Source: Conus ventricosus (taxonomy: Eukaryota > Mollusca > Gastropoda > Neogastropoda > Conidae). From it: DNA of 64,000 bases. Positions 1 to 10,657 of the stretch are shown piece after piece; positions within the stretch are counted from its first letter, which is position 1; each line of letters begins with the position of its first letter. Location of the stretch: positions 71,067,069 to 71,131,068 of the forward strand of contig CM031596.1 in the NCBI GenBank assembly GCA_018398815.1, in the 5' to 3' direction. The notes beneath the pieces were generated by a model that was not told where the DNA came from, did no database searches, and worked only from the letters and a program-made list of their open reading frames with translations. Position numbers and translations under genes: made by a program.

Positions 1-42
1 TCTCTCTCTCTCTCCCCCTCCCTCCCTCCCTCTCTCTCTCTT
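1..42. repeat. (CT)n microsatellite at left edge
   Basis: CT dinucleotides with CCT interruptions, continuing off the window. Confidence 0.9.
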
Positions 43-44
43 TT

Positions 45-804
45 CCATGCCACTCATTCCGGTCACATGCCCACAGGCACAGCCTGGTTCGTTCCGCCAC
101 AGCTCGGGAGCAGCCAGTGTCAGTTCGTCATGAGGCATCTTTACGGATGAGACCGTACACTGCTGCTAAGTCACTTTGGTGATGTTTAGTGCTGCCAGTT
201 CTAATCCTACATGTGCAAGACACCACTAAACAATCCCGGTACCCACAACAATATTTACTTAATGTTGTGGAGCTAGTGTGAGCTAGCTGACCATTCTGAG
301 GGCACCACCACATCTGTCCAATGACAGTCCTTAAAAGTTGGCTGATTTGATGACCCCAAAAGGACCAAACCAAAGGCATAGATGTAGGTAATGAAAATTG
401 AGGTGACCATGTGAGCAGGGTATGAAGGGCCATAGAATTCGAGACTTTTTTGTTTATACTGATCCTTGATGAAGGTGATGCAAAAGATTTCTGTTCAGGT
501 CTGAGATTGCATGACAGGGCTATTCTCTATGCTTATTTTCATATATATTGTAGCGATAACCATGCCCAACAGATACCAGCAGTCTTGGTCAGGAAATTTG
601 AGCTACTCTCATCCATTTAGCGGATGAAACTCAACTGTATGGTCACTGTCGTCTCAATTTTATTTTAACCCTTAGCAGACTCAACTTTAGGTGGGGGCTG
701 GTCAGGGCAGAAAAATCCCTCAAACAGATGGATTTAATGGGGATCAATCCGTGACCTCCAAGCAGGTGCCCGTGACGCTTATGACTTTACCATGGCTGCT
801 GGTA
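45..804 (-). repeat. Copy A of a long tRNA-headed retroposon
   Basis: On the minus strand this matches, with much divergence, the 854-bp element at 47071-47924. The head near 804-735 aligns with its tRNA-like head (GGAGGTCACGGATTGATCC is a mutated box B region). The middle shares the polyproline-like GC-rich segment around 120-330 and the segment around 360-440. The T-rich end lies near the (CT)n at the left edge. The open frame at 128-433 is a by-product of this repeat. Confidence 0.6.
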
Positions 805-917
805 ATAGAAAAGCATTTTGGTCGTCTATTCTGTAGATTGTTGTATATGATTGTCTACTAATATGCAATCATTTTATTCTGTCAGTACTTGTCTTTTTCT
901 GGTATTGTGTTTAAAAA

Positions 918-1216
918 GAGTGTTGGGGCTTGCACGATGTGAGACATAAGCATTTTACGGCAGATTCCATGAAAACCTTGTTCAGAGATGTCCTGCCTGA
1001 CGCGATCTTTGAGTTTTTGAAAGAGATTAATATTTTTCATCGGATCTGAGTTTTTACAGTGGAAAGATTTTTAACAAACTTTCGGATGGTTTTTCGATGT
1101 ATTTTAAAGAATTGTGTGATTGAATGACTTGTGAGTTGATTTTAACGTGGTGACAGCCCTGATGTGGCCCTTTGCGGTCGGCTGGGCTATAAGCAACATT
1201 ATCTTATCTTATCACT
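918..1216 (+). repeat. Dispersed repeat family DR, copy 1
   Basis: About 300 bases begin near GTGTTGGGGCTTGCACGATG and end CAGCCCTGATGTGGCCCTTT, then GGCTATAAGCAACATTATC with an ATCTT tail. The same sequence recurs at 16298-16556, at 37608-37900 and, as a short inverted piece, at 27904-27958. A constant 3' end followed by a short tail suggests a SINE or a LINE 3' end. No tRNA box is evident. Confidence 0.65.
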
Positions 1217-1579
1217 GACACTTGTATGTTCTATCTATGGTTTTGAAGTGAAGCACTTAGATGTAGCTTTTAGCATGATATTTTTGTAGTGTGATGTGAA
1301 AATCACTTATTTCTGTCAGCTGAATGATTTTCTGACATTTCATTGATGCCTAGGGTTCACCGTTTGAGACGGGGTTTTTTTTGTGTTTTTTTCATAAATG
1401 TGGCATAATCTGCCATGAAGCCATGTTTTGGGCAAAATGTAAAACGCATGTCTTAGTAAAAGAAGATTTGAATATTAGCAGCAGCAAAGAAGGAGGTGCC
1501 TGTGTGTGTGACCATGACATTGGACCACAATGATCATATAGTGACTAAGGTGTGCTTGGCTGTTGCGTGTTGTCCACAT

Positions 1580-1890
1580 TTGTGAAGGCACTAGAATATT
1601 TACATGTATTTGTATCCATGTGTGTTCAGATGTGATGGCCCTGGAATGTGTCAAAGTGTGCATGGATATGTTCATATGTGTCTGCAGTGGAATTGTTACA
1701 TGTTCGCTTGGCCCTGTTTGTTCATGTATGAAGATAATGAATGTTAACATTTGTGCGTGGCCGTGTTTGTTTGTGTGTGAAGACAACAGAATGTTTACAG
1801 TGATTGTGAGGCTGTGTTCATATCGCATGTTTGAACGTAACAAAGTGTTTGTGTGCATGGCTATTTTCATTAGTGTGTTGGTTTCAATGC
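1580..1890. repeat. Degenerate ~60-bp tandem repeat, block 1
   Basis: Units of roughly 55-65 bases repeat the pattern GAATGTTTACATGTGTGC, then TGGCTGTGTTCATGTGTGAAG, about five times with heavy divergence. The two opposite-strand open frames here are products of this low-complexity repeat. Confidence 0.5.
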
Positions 1891-2156
1891 CTAGAAATAT
1901 TATGACAGCCTATGCACCATTCACTTGGTAGGGCAAAAGCAAAATGTTGTATGTTTAACATGAAGAAAAAATATAGCATAGTCAGATAGGTAGGCTTTTC
2001 TTTTCCTTCTTTGATTTTAAAATCAATTACAGTCACTTAATCAGTACTAAATTGTGTACACATTTACTACATTTTTGTGAATATCTCATAATTATTGTCA
2101 TCAGCTTTTGTTTTCTCCAGTCTTGTGAATGAAAAATGTCAGCAGTCATGTGCGCA

Positions 2157-3345
2157 TGCACATCATCATCATCAGTCCTCTCCGTGCCTGCTGGCGCTTG
2201 AGGCTATGGCAAGAGATCTCCATCTGGCTCTGTCTGCGGCTGTTCTGGGGGCTGTGTTGAGAGTCAGTCCTTTGCCTTTCAGCTCTCTTTCTATTGTCCT
2301 GCGCCAGGTTTCCTTCGGTCGCCCCCATTTTCTTTTACCTTGGGGGGTCCAGCGCAGGGCTGTTCTGGGGAGTGAGCTGGGTGGCATGCGACAGACATGC
2401 CCCAGCCATCTCCATCGACGCGCCTGGATGGTGTCCTGTATTGTGGAGACTCCTGTTCTAGTCCTCAGTTCTTCGTTTGAGATGATGTTTGGCCAGAAGA
2501 TCCTGAGGATACGTCGCAGACATTTGTTCTGGAACACTTCCAGCTTTTTCTCGATGGCGACGGTCGTCTTCCAGCACTCTGAGCCATACAGGAGGACGCT
2601 GAGGACATTGCTCTTGAAGAGTCGAATCTTCGTTTGGATGCTGAGGACGGTGGATCTCCAGATGGGCCTAAGCACTGCGAAAGCTTGGTTGGCTTTGCTG
2701 ATTCTGGCGTTGATCTCCTGGTTGCAGTCGCCGTCTGTGGTCATCTTGCTGCCCAGGTATACAAATTCCTGAACATCATCAAGTGGTTTGCCGTTAGCGG
2801 TGATGGGGTTGTTGTTTGTGGCATTTTTCCTCATGACCTGCGTCTTCCTCTCGTTGACCTTCACCCCAATGGTGCTGGCTATCTCGCTGAGGCTTTCTGT
2901 CTTCTGCTGGGCGTCCTGATGCTTGTGTGACAGCAGTCCCAGGTCATCTGCGTAGTCAATGTCCTCCAAGACTGAGGTCAACGTCCACCGGATTCCCCGT
3001 TGCTTTCCCTGGGTGACGTTTCGCATCAACCAGTCGATGGCCAAGGAGAAGAGGATTGGTGACAGTATGCAGCCTTGTTTCACTCCGGTGTCCACCTTGA
3101 ATGGTTCCGTCAGCTGGTTGTTGTGGATGATGCGACACTCAAAGCTCTCATGCAGGGACTGGATGATGTTGACCATTTTCTGGGGAATGCCGTAGTGTCG
3201 CAGGATCTTCCAGAGAGAAGCGCGGTGCAAACTGTCAAAGGCTTTCTCGAAATCAATGAAAACCACGTAAAGTGGGCTGTTCCATTCATGGGACTGCTCG
3301 AGGATCTGGCGTAAGACGAAAATGTGATCAATGCATGATCTCCCC
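2157..3345 (-). mobile_element. 5'-truncated LINE: reverse transcriptase C-terminal half (RTE-like)
   Basis: A single open frame of about 390 codons on the minus strand carries reverse transcriptase blocks in order: FIDFEKAFDS, TGVKQGCILSP and the catalytic YADD. The typical LINE C-terminal stretch follows (LLYGSECW, then LRRILRIFWP and RRWRWLGHVCRM). The frame is still open, so the copy is young. The 5' end is lost around 3345, where the RT fingers should begin, and there is no endonuclease. The 3' end is a short (ATG/GAT)n run at 2160-2175, the kind of microsatellite tail seen in RTE-type elements. Clade assignment is tentative. Confidence 0.88.
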
Positions 3346-3612
3346 GCTCTACGCATGCACATGTGCATGCAGTATTATGTGTGAATGCACATGCATGCAC
3401 ATGAGGTTTGACAGTTCACCGAAGCTTTTTGTATAGTTTCAAACGGAGTGACTGAGGGCAGAAAATAAGCAAAATTTAGAAAGAGAGGGGGTTGGTTACC
3501 GCCAAGGACATAGACAAAGTACAGGACAAGACACAATGCATTTCGACCTCTTGGGTCTTCTTCAGGCAAAAACAAATAACATTTAGGACAGTGAAAACAA
3601 AGAACGAACACC

Positions 3613-4277
<665 letters not shown>

Positions 4278-4911
4278 CCTGGAAAGCTATACAGAACTGA
4301 AATAAATCAGAAGGCTTTTTCAAGAAGAGATCTAAATGAAATTCAGTGGAGCATTTTGGAAATATATTGGACAAATCACAGAATGCTTAGAGGAAAATGA
4401 GGGGTTTAAAAAAAAAAAAAAAGTAAAACAACAATGTGCATTGTAGTATGCCACTGAAATTATTCTTAGCACTTCTTCCAAAGTAATTTCTTAACTTAAA
4501 AGTCTGATTTGAAACTTTGTTAAAAGAATCTATCAAATTTTGTTGGCTTGATCAATTCATATGCAGTGGACTTTACCTTTATTATTGTACTCTGCTGGGG
4601 ACTATTCTGTTTCTCCAAAGAGAAGTATTAGTTTAATCAAAGTCATAAACTGAGCATATACTGCCCCAGCAACTTTTTTTTTTCTTCTTTTGCACCTTGC
4701 TTTAGAATAGTCCATAAGAATTAGTTCCCGTGAAAGGGAATTTCATAGTACGACTGAAGTAAATGTTGTGAATGAGCGATAAGTTGGTCACATGTCTTAT
4801 CATTTTAACCATATTGGTTAGAAACAAATAATTAGATGCACCATTATCATAAACATTAACTGCTGAGTCTGACTTGGCAAAAAATCATTAGGACAGGGTG
4901 CTGATTTGATT

Positions 4912-5163
4912 GAAAATATTTCATTCATTTTCAACAGCAGCCGGTCCGAAAATATTTCATTCATTTTCAACAGCAGCCTGTCTGAAAATATTTCATTCCT
5001 TTTCAAGAGCAGACGGTCCAAAAATATTTGATTTATTTGAAAGAGCAGTCGGTCCAAACACTTTTCATTCATTTAAGAGCAATCGGTCCAAAAATGTTTA
5101 ATTCGTTTTCAAGAGCAGTCAGTCCAAAAAAATTTCATTCATTTTCAAGAGCGGTCGGTCCAA
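4912..5163. repeat. 36-bp minisatellite, seven units
   Basis: The consensus unit is GAAAATATTTCATTCATTTT then CAACAGCAGCCGGTCC. Unit starts lie at 4912, 4948, 4984, 5020, 5056, 5090 and 5126, so the spacing is 36 bases except for one 34-base unit. Because 36 is divisible by three, 12-residue peptide repeats appear on both strands. The lack of splice or start context argues against coding. Confidence 0.9.
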
Positions 5164-5980
5164 TGTACAATGCCAGACTCTAAGAATAAGATGAATCCAT
5201 GTATCTTGTTATGTTGGCACCTTTCATTATTAAAAAACTCACAGACCCTGCAGGCAAACGCAACACCATCATATTGTCCAGCATGAAAGGAATGTTACTT
5301 GTGACAGATAGCATGAACAAACACTGTTGACGGACACTTTTGACCAGTGATGAGGTTGACCTCACATTTTATAATTCAAATACAGAACTTTTTTTTTTTT
5401 TTCCATCCCCAATGCATACGGATTCAGATTCAACAACCAGTGGACTAGGTAAACTCAGGCTTTGCAAAGATGGAAGCGAAGCACCAGCTAATGGAAACAT
5501 TTATTTCAAATTTGCTCATTCATTTACCATTGTACATAGAGTCTATGTCATGCCTATGATTATGTTGATCATTGTATGGGACAAATTGATCATTAAAAAA
5601 ACAACAACAACTTTTCAGTATTTGCCCTTACCCTCTGCTTTCATCTCTGCAACCCCACCCAGTAACTGAGAGACTGTCCCTCTCGGCTAGAGCAGATTCG
5701 GAGATGAGTTTCACAGTTTTGCTTGACAAATTGAAGATTAATGAGTTTGAATACCACCTTCAGGGTCTACATCATTACATCAAATTGACTGTGAAATTAG
5801 GTTGAGAAATGAATTGCCTTGAGCTGAACATAAGCATCAGAGGTGGGAAAAAATTTTCCACAGATATATTTTCTATCAGTTATAGTGCTTGTCTTCCTCC
5901 CCACTCCTGCCAAACACAATCAGTATTCAAAGGACTAGTAGGCTGTTACTGTTTATCTGTTTGAAGTCGATTTTTAACTG
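5164..5980. other. Unassigned non-coding stretch
   Basis: No exon with fitting splice sites was recognised. There is a T run at 5389-5402. It lies upstream of the first recognised gene 1 exon and may be intron. Confidence 0.5.
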
Positions 5981-5989
5981 AATGCAGTA

Positions 5990-6290
5990 AAAATGTATAC
6001 ATGTGTGCGTGACTGTTTAAATGTGTGAAGGTAAAAGAATGTTTAAAGGTGTGCAGTGGGTAAATGTGTTTTCATGAATTATGAAGTCAATAGAATGTTG
6101 ACACATGTGCATGGTAAGGTAGTGATTTTCATATGTTTAAAGATGATAGAATACCTATGTGATAGAATACATATGTGTTGCAGTGTTTTTTGAAATGGTT
6201 TGAAGGGAATAGAATGTGTGTGTGTGTGGGTGCATGGCTGTATTTGTTCACACATATACACAGTGTAGAATTTTTAGGATTACATGTGTG
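5990..6290. repeat. Degenerate ~60-bp tandem repeat, block 2
   Basis: It repeats the motif ATAGAATGT, then ACATGTGTGCATGG and TGTTTTCATATGT about five times and resembles the block at 1580-1890. Divergence is high and unit length irregular. Confidence 0.5.
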
Positions 6291-6550
6291 CTAGTGGAGG
6301 AAAGAGAGAACTTAAAAAGTGGGGCAAAGGTAATGTTAGAGTCCAATTTTGAGTTGTTAATAATTGCGAAAGGTTGTCATTGCCTAAGTGTCACTGATCA
6401 TGTGGGACTGTCATTTAAGGTAACTTTTGAGCTCCTGGAACAATTTCATATGGTTTTCATTTGTGTAAAATAGAATGTTGTTAAATGAATGGAAGGTTGC
6501 TGGGTTTTTTTAAACCTTTTTTTTTTATTTTTTGAAATTATTTGTTAAAG

Positions 6551-6991
6551 GTGCAAAGAAGCAGTATGAGAACAAGGAATCGAAAAGGAAGATGACCAAA
6601 GAAAGCGTCAAGCCGTCATCCACAAACACCTCAGATTCTAGAAGTGGAAAACGGCCTGCAGACACTGCTGCCAACAACAACCCAGCAAAGAGAGGCAAAG
6701 CCCTATCCAACCCTTCACGTAAACCAGAGTCTGTCAGAGGCAGGGGAGTGTCTTCTAGAGGGGGTCCTCGAGGCAGAGGGGGAAGGGGCAGAGCTCCACC
6801 CATTGCACGCATGTCGGGACAACCTTTACTGCCAAACCCTCCCATTGGTGGAGGAGATGGTCTGCTGCCTCTGCCTGGTCCTCCACCGGAACCAGTGATG
6901 GGAGGATCTGATGGTTTGCTGCCCCGACCTGACCATGTGCAGCCTCCCCCTGCACTGTTGACCATGCCTGTAAATCCTACACCCAAAGGAA
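6551..6991 (+). CDS. Gene 1, internal exon: Lys/Arg-rich, RGG-like and Pro-rich segment
   Basis: The exon is read in one frame of about 147 codons between an acceptor (gttaaag before 6551) and a consensus donor (gtgagt at 6992). It enters needing two bases and leaves in phase 1. The product begins with a basic Lys-rich stretch and two NLS-like clusters (SGKRPAD, PAKRGK). An Arg/Gly block follows (RGRG, RGGPRGRGGRGR) like RGG boxes of RNA-binding proteins, then a Pro/Gly/Leu-rich low-complexity half. I do not recognise the family. The RGG and NLS features suggest a nuclear RNA- or chromatin-associated protein, which is inference. Upstream exons were not found in the first 6.5 kb. Confidence 0.75.
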
Positions 6992-8240
6992 GTGAGTGAA
7001 GTGACTTGTTCAGTGTCTGAAAGTGTTTGTTTGATATCTGTTTTGTACTTGTGAAGTCTCCCATTCTGCCTGATCTCCCTGGGGAGTGTCTTTGAAAAAG
7101 GGAATATATGTATCTATCTATCTATGTATATTTTTTTGTTGTCTGTTTTTTTGTTTTATAAATGATTTTTTGTTTTATAAATGAATGATACTCGAATTTT
7201 CTGGATAGTCTGCTGTAGAAAACGTTTTGCCTGCTCTAAAACATAGAAATGAAAATTAGCCAGTCTGATCTGTCTCCCCAACCTCAGGGGACGTGATCTC
7301 CATTGGTGTGTCAGTGATTACATCCTGAATTGTTAACTGTAGTTTTTCCAGTCTCTTGAACACAGGTAGTAGTGCACCAGAGTTCTCAACATGTACAGCA
7401 CTTTTTAATTTTCGCTTGCCCATTTCAGAATAAGGGTGAGGGAAGAAATTTGCCAAGTCATTCCCTCTGTCGATCTGGCCTAACAGCTTGGAGTCACAAG
7501 ATTTTTTGTTTTGCTACAATTTTTATCCGCCTTGATGGTAAAACTGACAAAAACACTTCATCCAGCCTATAGGCTTTCATGGTGTGTGTCTTCTGAAGAA
7601 TGATTGCTGTCCCACTCTTGACTGCACACTCTGGTAGGAAAGCTTAGCATGGTGACTCCTATTCTTCCGGGCCCCCAATGTTTTGCAAGTATCCCCTTGA
7701 GTTTTTGACAGGAGGTCTGTGAGGATTACTGCTTCATCCCTCCACAACTTATGGAAATCTGAGGTCGGTCAGGGTATGAGAGTGGGTTTGTCAAATAAGT
7801 GAGGATGGTGTGGGTTTTGTCAAATAAGTGAGGATGGTGTAAAGAAAGCAAGGATGATGAAGTTCTCTCTCGTTATTGCCAGATCTAATTATTTGTGTTC
7901 ATATTGTTGAACTGTTCATAGTGCAGATTGGTGCTGATAAAAAAAGGAAAGAATTCCAATGGCAGCCATTGTCTAGAACTTCTCCAAACCACTATTATGC
8001 AGAGTAAGAAATTTGTCATGTGGAAGAACTGTTAATTATAAAAACTGGAGAGGATATGATCATTATTATTATTACTATTAAAAATGAAGACTGACTCACC
8101 ACTCATATCTTTTATAAGGCAAACAAGCTCTGGGATATTTTCCATGTGATTAAACCGCTCACTATGAAACATGTTCTTATAGAATGTTTGGAGCTACATG
8201 ACATCGGACATTTCTTCTTCTTCTTCTTCCTAAAATACTG
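6992..8240. other. Gene 1 intron 1, left part
   Basis: Contents are non-coding. There is a direct 29-bp duplication at about 7785-7845 (GTCAAATAAGTGAGGATGGT twice). A minus-strand open frame at 7256-7456 has protein-like composition (MGKRKLKSAVHVENSGALL) but no supporting motif, and may be a transposon scrap. Confidence 0.5.
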
Positions 8241-8241
8241 G

Positions 8242-8778
8242 TTAAATAATAATAATAATAATAATGGGGATTTATATAGCGCCTTCCACGGCACAAGGCG
8301 CTTTACAAAGGCAGAAAAATACAATTGCTAAATGTAAAGAAAATGCATTGAAAAACGGCTCAGAAATGAAAAACAAAGGCTCTCTCCCATTATCTCCCAC
8401 GCGCACACACACTCTCACGCACAGACACACAATACACAACAGCCGCAACAAGCACAAACTACTAAGCGATCCACAGAAGCAACAAGAGTCGATCAACTAT
8501 CTGGTAATGACTGTCTTCTTAGTATTGTTTGAAAAGGTGGGTTTTCAGGGAGGTTTTGAAGGAAGAAAAGGTTGAGAATGTCTTAAGTCATAGGGGAGTT
8601 TATTCCAGAGTTTGGGAGCTGCGTATGAGAAAGCTCGTTCGCCATGCTGTTTACGATGGGGACGGTAACTGGGAAAGCGGAAGGTCCTGGTGTCGGTGGA
8701 GGAGCGGAGCGTTCGTGATGGGACATATGCTTGAAGGAGATCGGAAAGATAGGCAGGGCATCGCCAGTGAAAATCAAA
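8242..8778 (-). mobile_element. CR1/L2-like LINE fragment: RT C-terminus and 3' UTR
   Basis: On the minus strand the frame ending near 8545 reads LPSYLSDLL-type sequence (PAYLSDLLQAYVPSRTLRSS, then FSYAAPKLWNKLPYDLR). This is the conserved C-terminal segment after the RT domain of L2/CR1-like LINEs. The 3' UTR contains the GGCGCTATATAAATCCCC motif (inverted at 8270-8285) and ends in an (ATT)n tail at 8246-8268. The 5' boundary is the junction with the next LINE at about 8778. Confidence 0.8.
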
Positions 8779-9917
8779 ACTCAAAAACGAGTAGGTCACC
8801 AGCGCGCATGTTAAAAAGTAAAATAAAATAACATAAAATAGTGCGACTCAGACTGTTGGCCCCTGGAGCAAATTTGGCAACAAGGGGTCTCACTCGATAT
8901 TCAAGAAGTTAAAAGCAATGGCCAAATTCAGGCCCAGGTAAAATATCTGGGGAAGTTAAAATAGAAAATCGTCAATATGCAGATCTCAAAACTGTCGTAT
9001 CAATTTGTTTTTAAACAGGGTTCACAGCATTTGGGAAAGTTTGGGAAGGTTTGGGGGAAAAAGGTGTTATTTTCCAGGCCCTGGAAAGTCTTTGAAAAAT
9101 AAGAAAACATGAATATGGTTTGTGAAAGTTTGTGAATTTGGATTTATGTTACCAATATAAGAAATCCACTTAGAAAAAAGAACGGGGACCATGAAATTTT
9201 AACATATGAGGAAATAACTATAAAATAAAATAAATGCGGTCGGATGAACCGCAGCGAATTGAGCAGAAACAAACTTTCGATTTCTAGTGTAATGCGAGTT
9301 ACTTCCTTTGTAATATCCGGGTCTCTCCGAGAAATCAAAATGCCGGGCTAATGCGTTTTCAGCGAGCTTTGGTTAAAAAATCTGTGTTATAAACGATGGC
9401 TGCGGAAAAAATGCTGGCAACAAGCGGTCTGAGTACTGTGCAGCATACAGAAAAGACATTGATATAGGATCGATGGGTGAAGGAGCCCTCATCAGCCATA
9501 ATGGCGGTAAGTTAATACAAAGCTACTGGTCCTGATGGCATTCCTGTAAGCTCTTAAAATTATGTGCCAGTGAATTGAGTGAGGTATACCAACTACTTTC
9601 CAAGCTTCACTGGACTAGGAAGTAATACCTGATGAGTGGCAAGATGCTAACATTGTCCCTTTATTCAAAAATGGTGACGAAACAAAAGCAGAGAACTATA
9701 GACCTGTATCTCTTACATCCATATCAGCAAAACTACTTGAACACATAATATATCAGGGTTCAGCCTGGTCAGAAATGACTATGGGGCATTTGGCCCATCC
9801 CTCCACATTTCAATGGGCCCCATGTACGGGCGACTTAAAGTGGTATTAAAATGACTTGCTTGGCTATGCGTAACCATTATTAGTAAATTAATAAATCCTT
9901 CGAAAAAGAACTCTGTT

Positions 9918-9936
9918 AGTGTGTGTGTGTGTTTGT

Positions 9937-9991
<55 letters not shown>

Positions 9992-9998
9992 TGTGCCT
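9918..9998. repeat. (TG)n microsatellite
   Basis: TG dinucleotides with TT and TA interruptions, inside DT2. It is expressed as a His/Thr run in the minus-strand frame, so it truncates the meaningful part of the transposase-like reading frame. Confidence 0.9.
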
Positions 9999-10365
9999 AT
10001 AAAGAATGCCCTTGCCTGTGCCATCATGCAAGCGCACATCAGTCAGGAAGAATGTGCTGGGCTGCAGAGATAGTGGATCAACAACTCTAATGTTGATAGC
10101 AGTTTGTGGTGAACCACTATTACCGGTACTGTCATCCAGAAAAATGGTGATGACAGGGGACTTTTTCGCCTTCTCTGAGATGTTATCATCAATTATATCA
10201 GACAAAACTTTCAGGAAATCGTCAGCTGATGAATCACTAGTGTAGTCGATTTTGTCTCTACAGCACAAGTGCTCAACATTCGGTACTTTCAGGTGCAGTA
10301 AAAACTGCATCAGTGAGCGAAATTTTGAAAGTGGAAGTCCTTCCTTGCATAGCCAAAACATACCT

Positions 10366-10657
10366 GAAAAACAAGATTAAAACACAGAAAATAAAGAGAC
10401 ATCAATTTAATTGTAACAAAGACAAAACGTGTGAATTTTCGAGGAAATACTCTTGTCTTCCTATTTCTCTGAACTTTGTTGTTATTTTGTGTAGTGTGTC
10501 CGACGAAGAGTATTTTCTTGAAAATTGACACGTTTTGCGATTGTTACAATTAAATTGGTGTCTCTTTATTTTCTGTGTTTTGATTCATGGATGCGGTTTA
10601 ATGAACGAGGTACTTGCAGTCTATTTGATTCAGTATTTTGTTTTGCTCTTTTTTCTT
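10366..10657. mobile_element. Palindromic 292-bp insertion inside the DT2 transposase frame
   Basis: The insert is flanked by the perfect 12-bp direct repeat CAAAACATACCT (10354-10365 and 10658-10669). Removing it rejoins the minus-strand frame through SKKEAVVVGLKG to MFWLCKEGLPLSKF without a shift. Internally, 10379-10465 and 10503-10584 are inverted copies (AAACACAGAAAATAAAGAGA versus its complement), leaving a loop of about 40-50 bases. About 70 further bases on the right end in a T-rich run. The two opposed open frames here are shadows of the palindrome. Confidence 0.8.

Noticed and set aside
128..433. Minus-strand 101-codon gene
   Set aside because: It is a reading through copy A of the long retroposon. 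The equivalent regions of copies B and C are open in inconsistent ways.
1475..1931. Opposed 131- and 122-codon frames
   Set aside because: Both arise from the degenerate GT-rich tandem repeat. No start or splice support.
4912..5163. 36-bp repeats as a CRISPR array
   Set aside because: The repeats are contiguous with no spacers, and the DNA is eukaryotic.
10310..10531. Opposed 71-73 codon frames
   Set aside because: Mirror translations of a palindrome.
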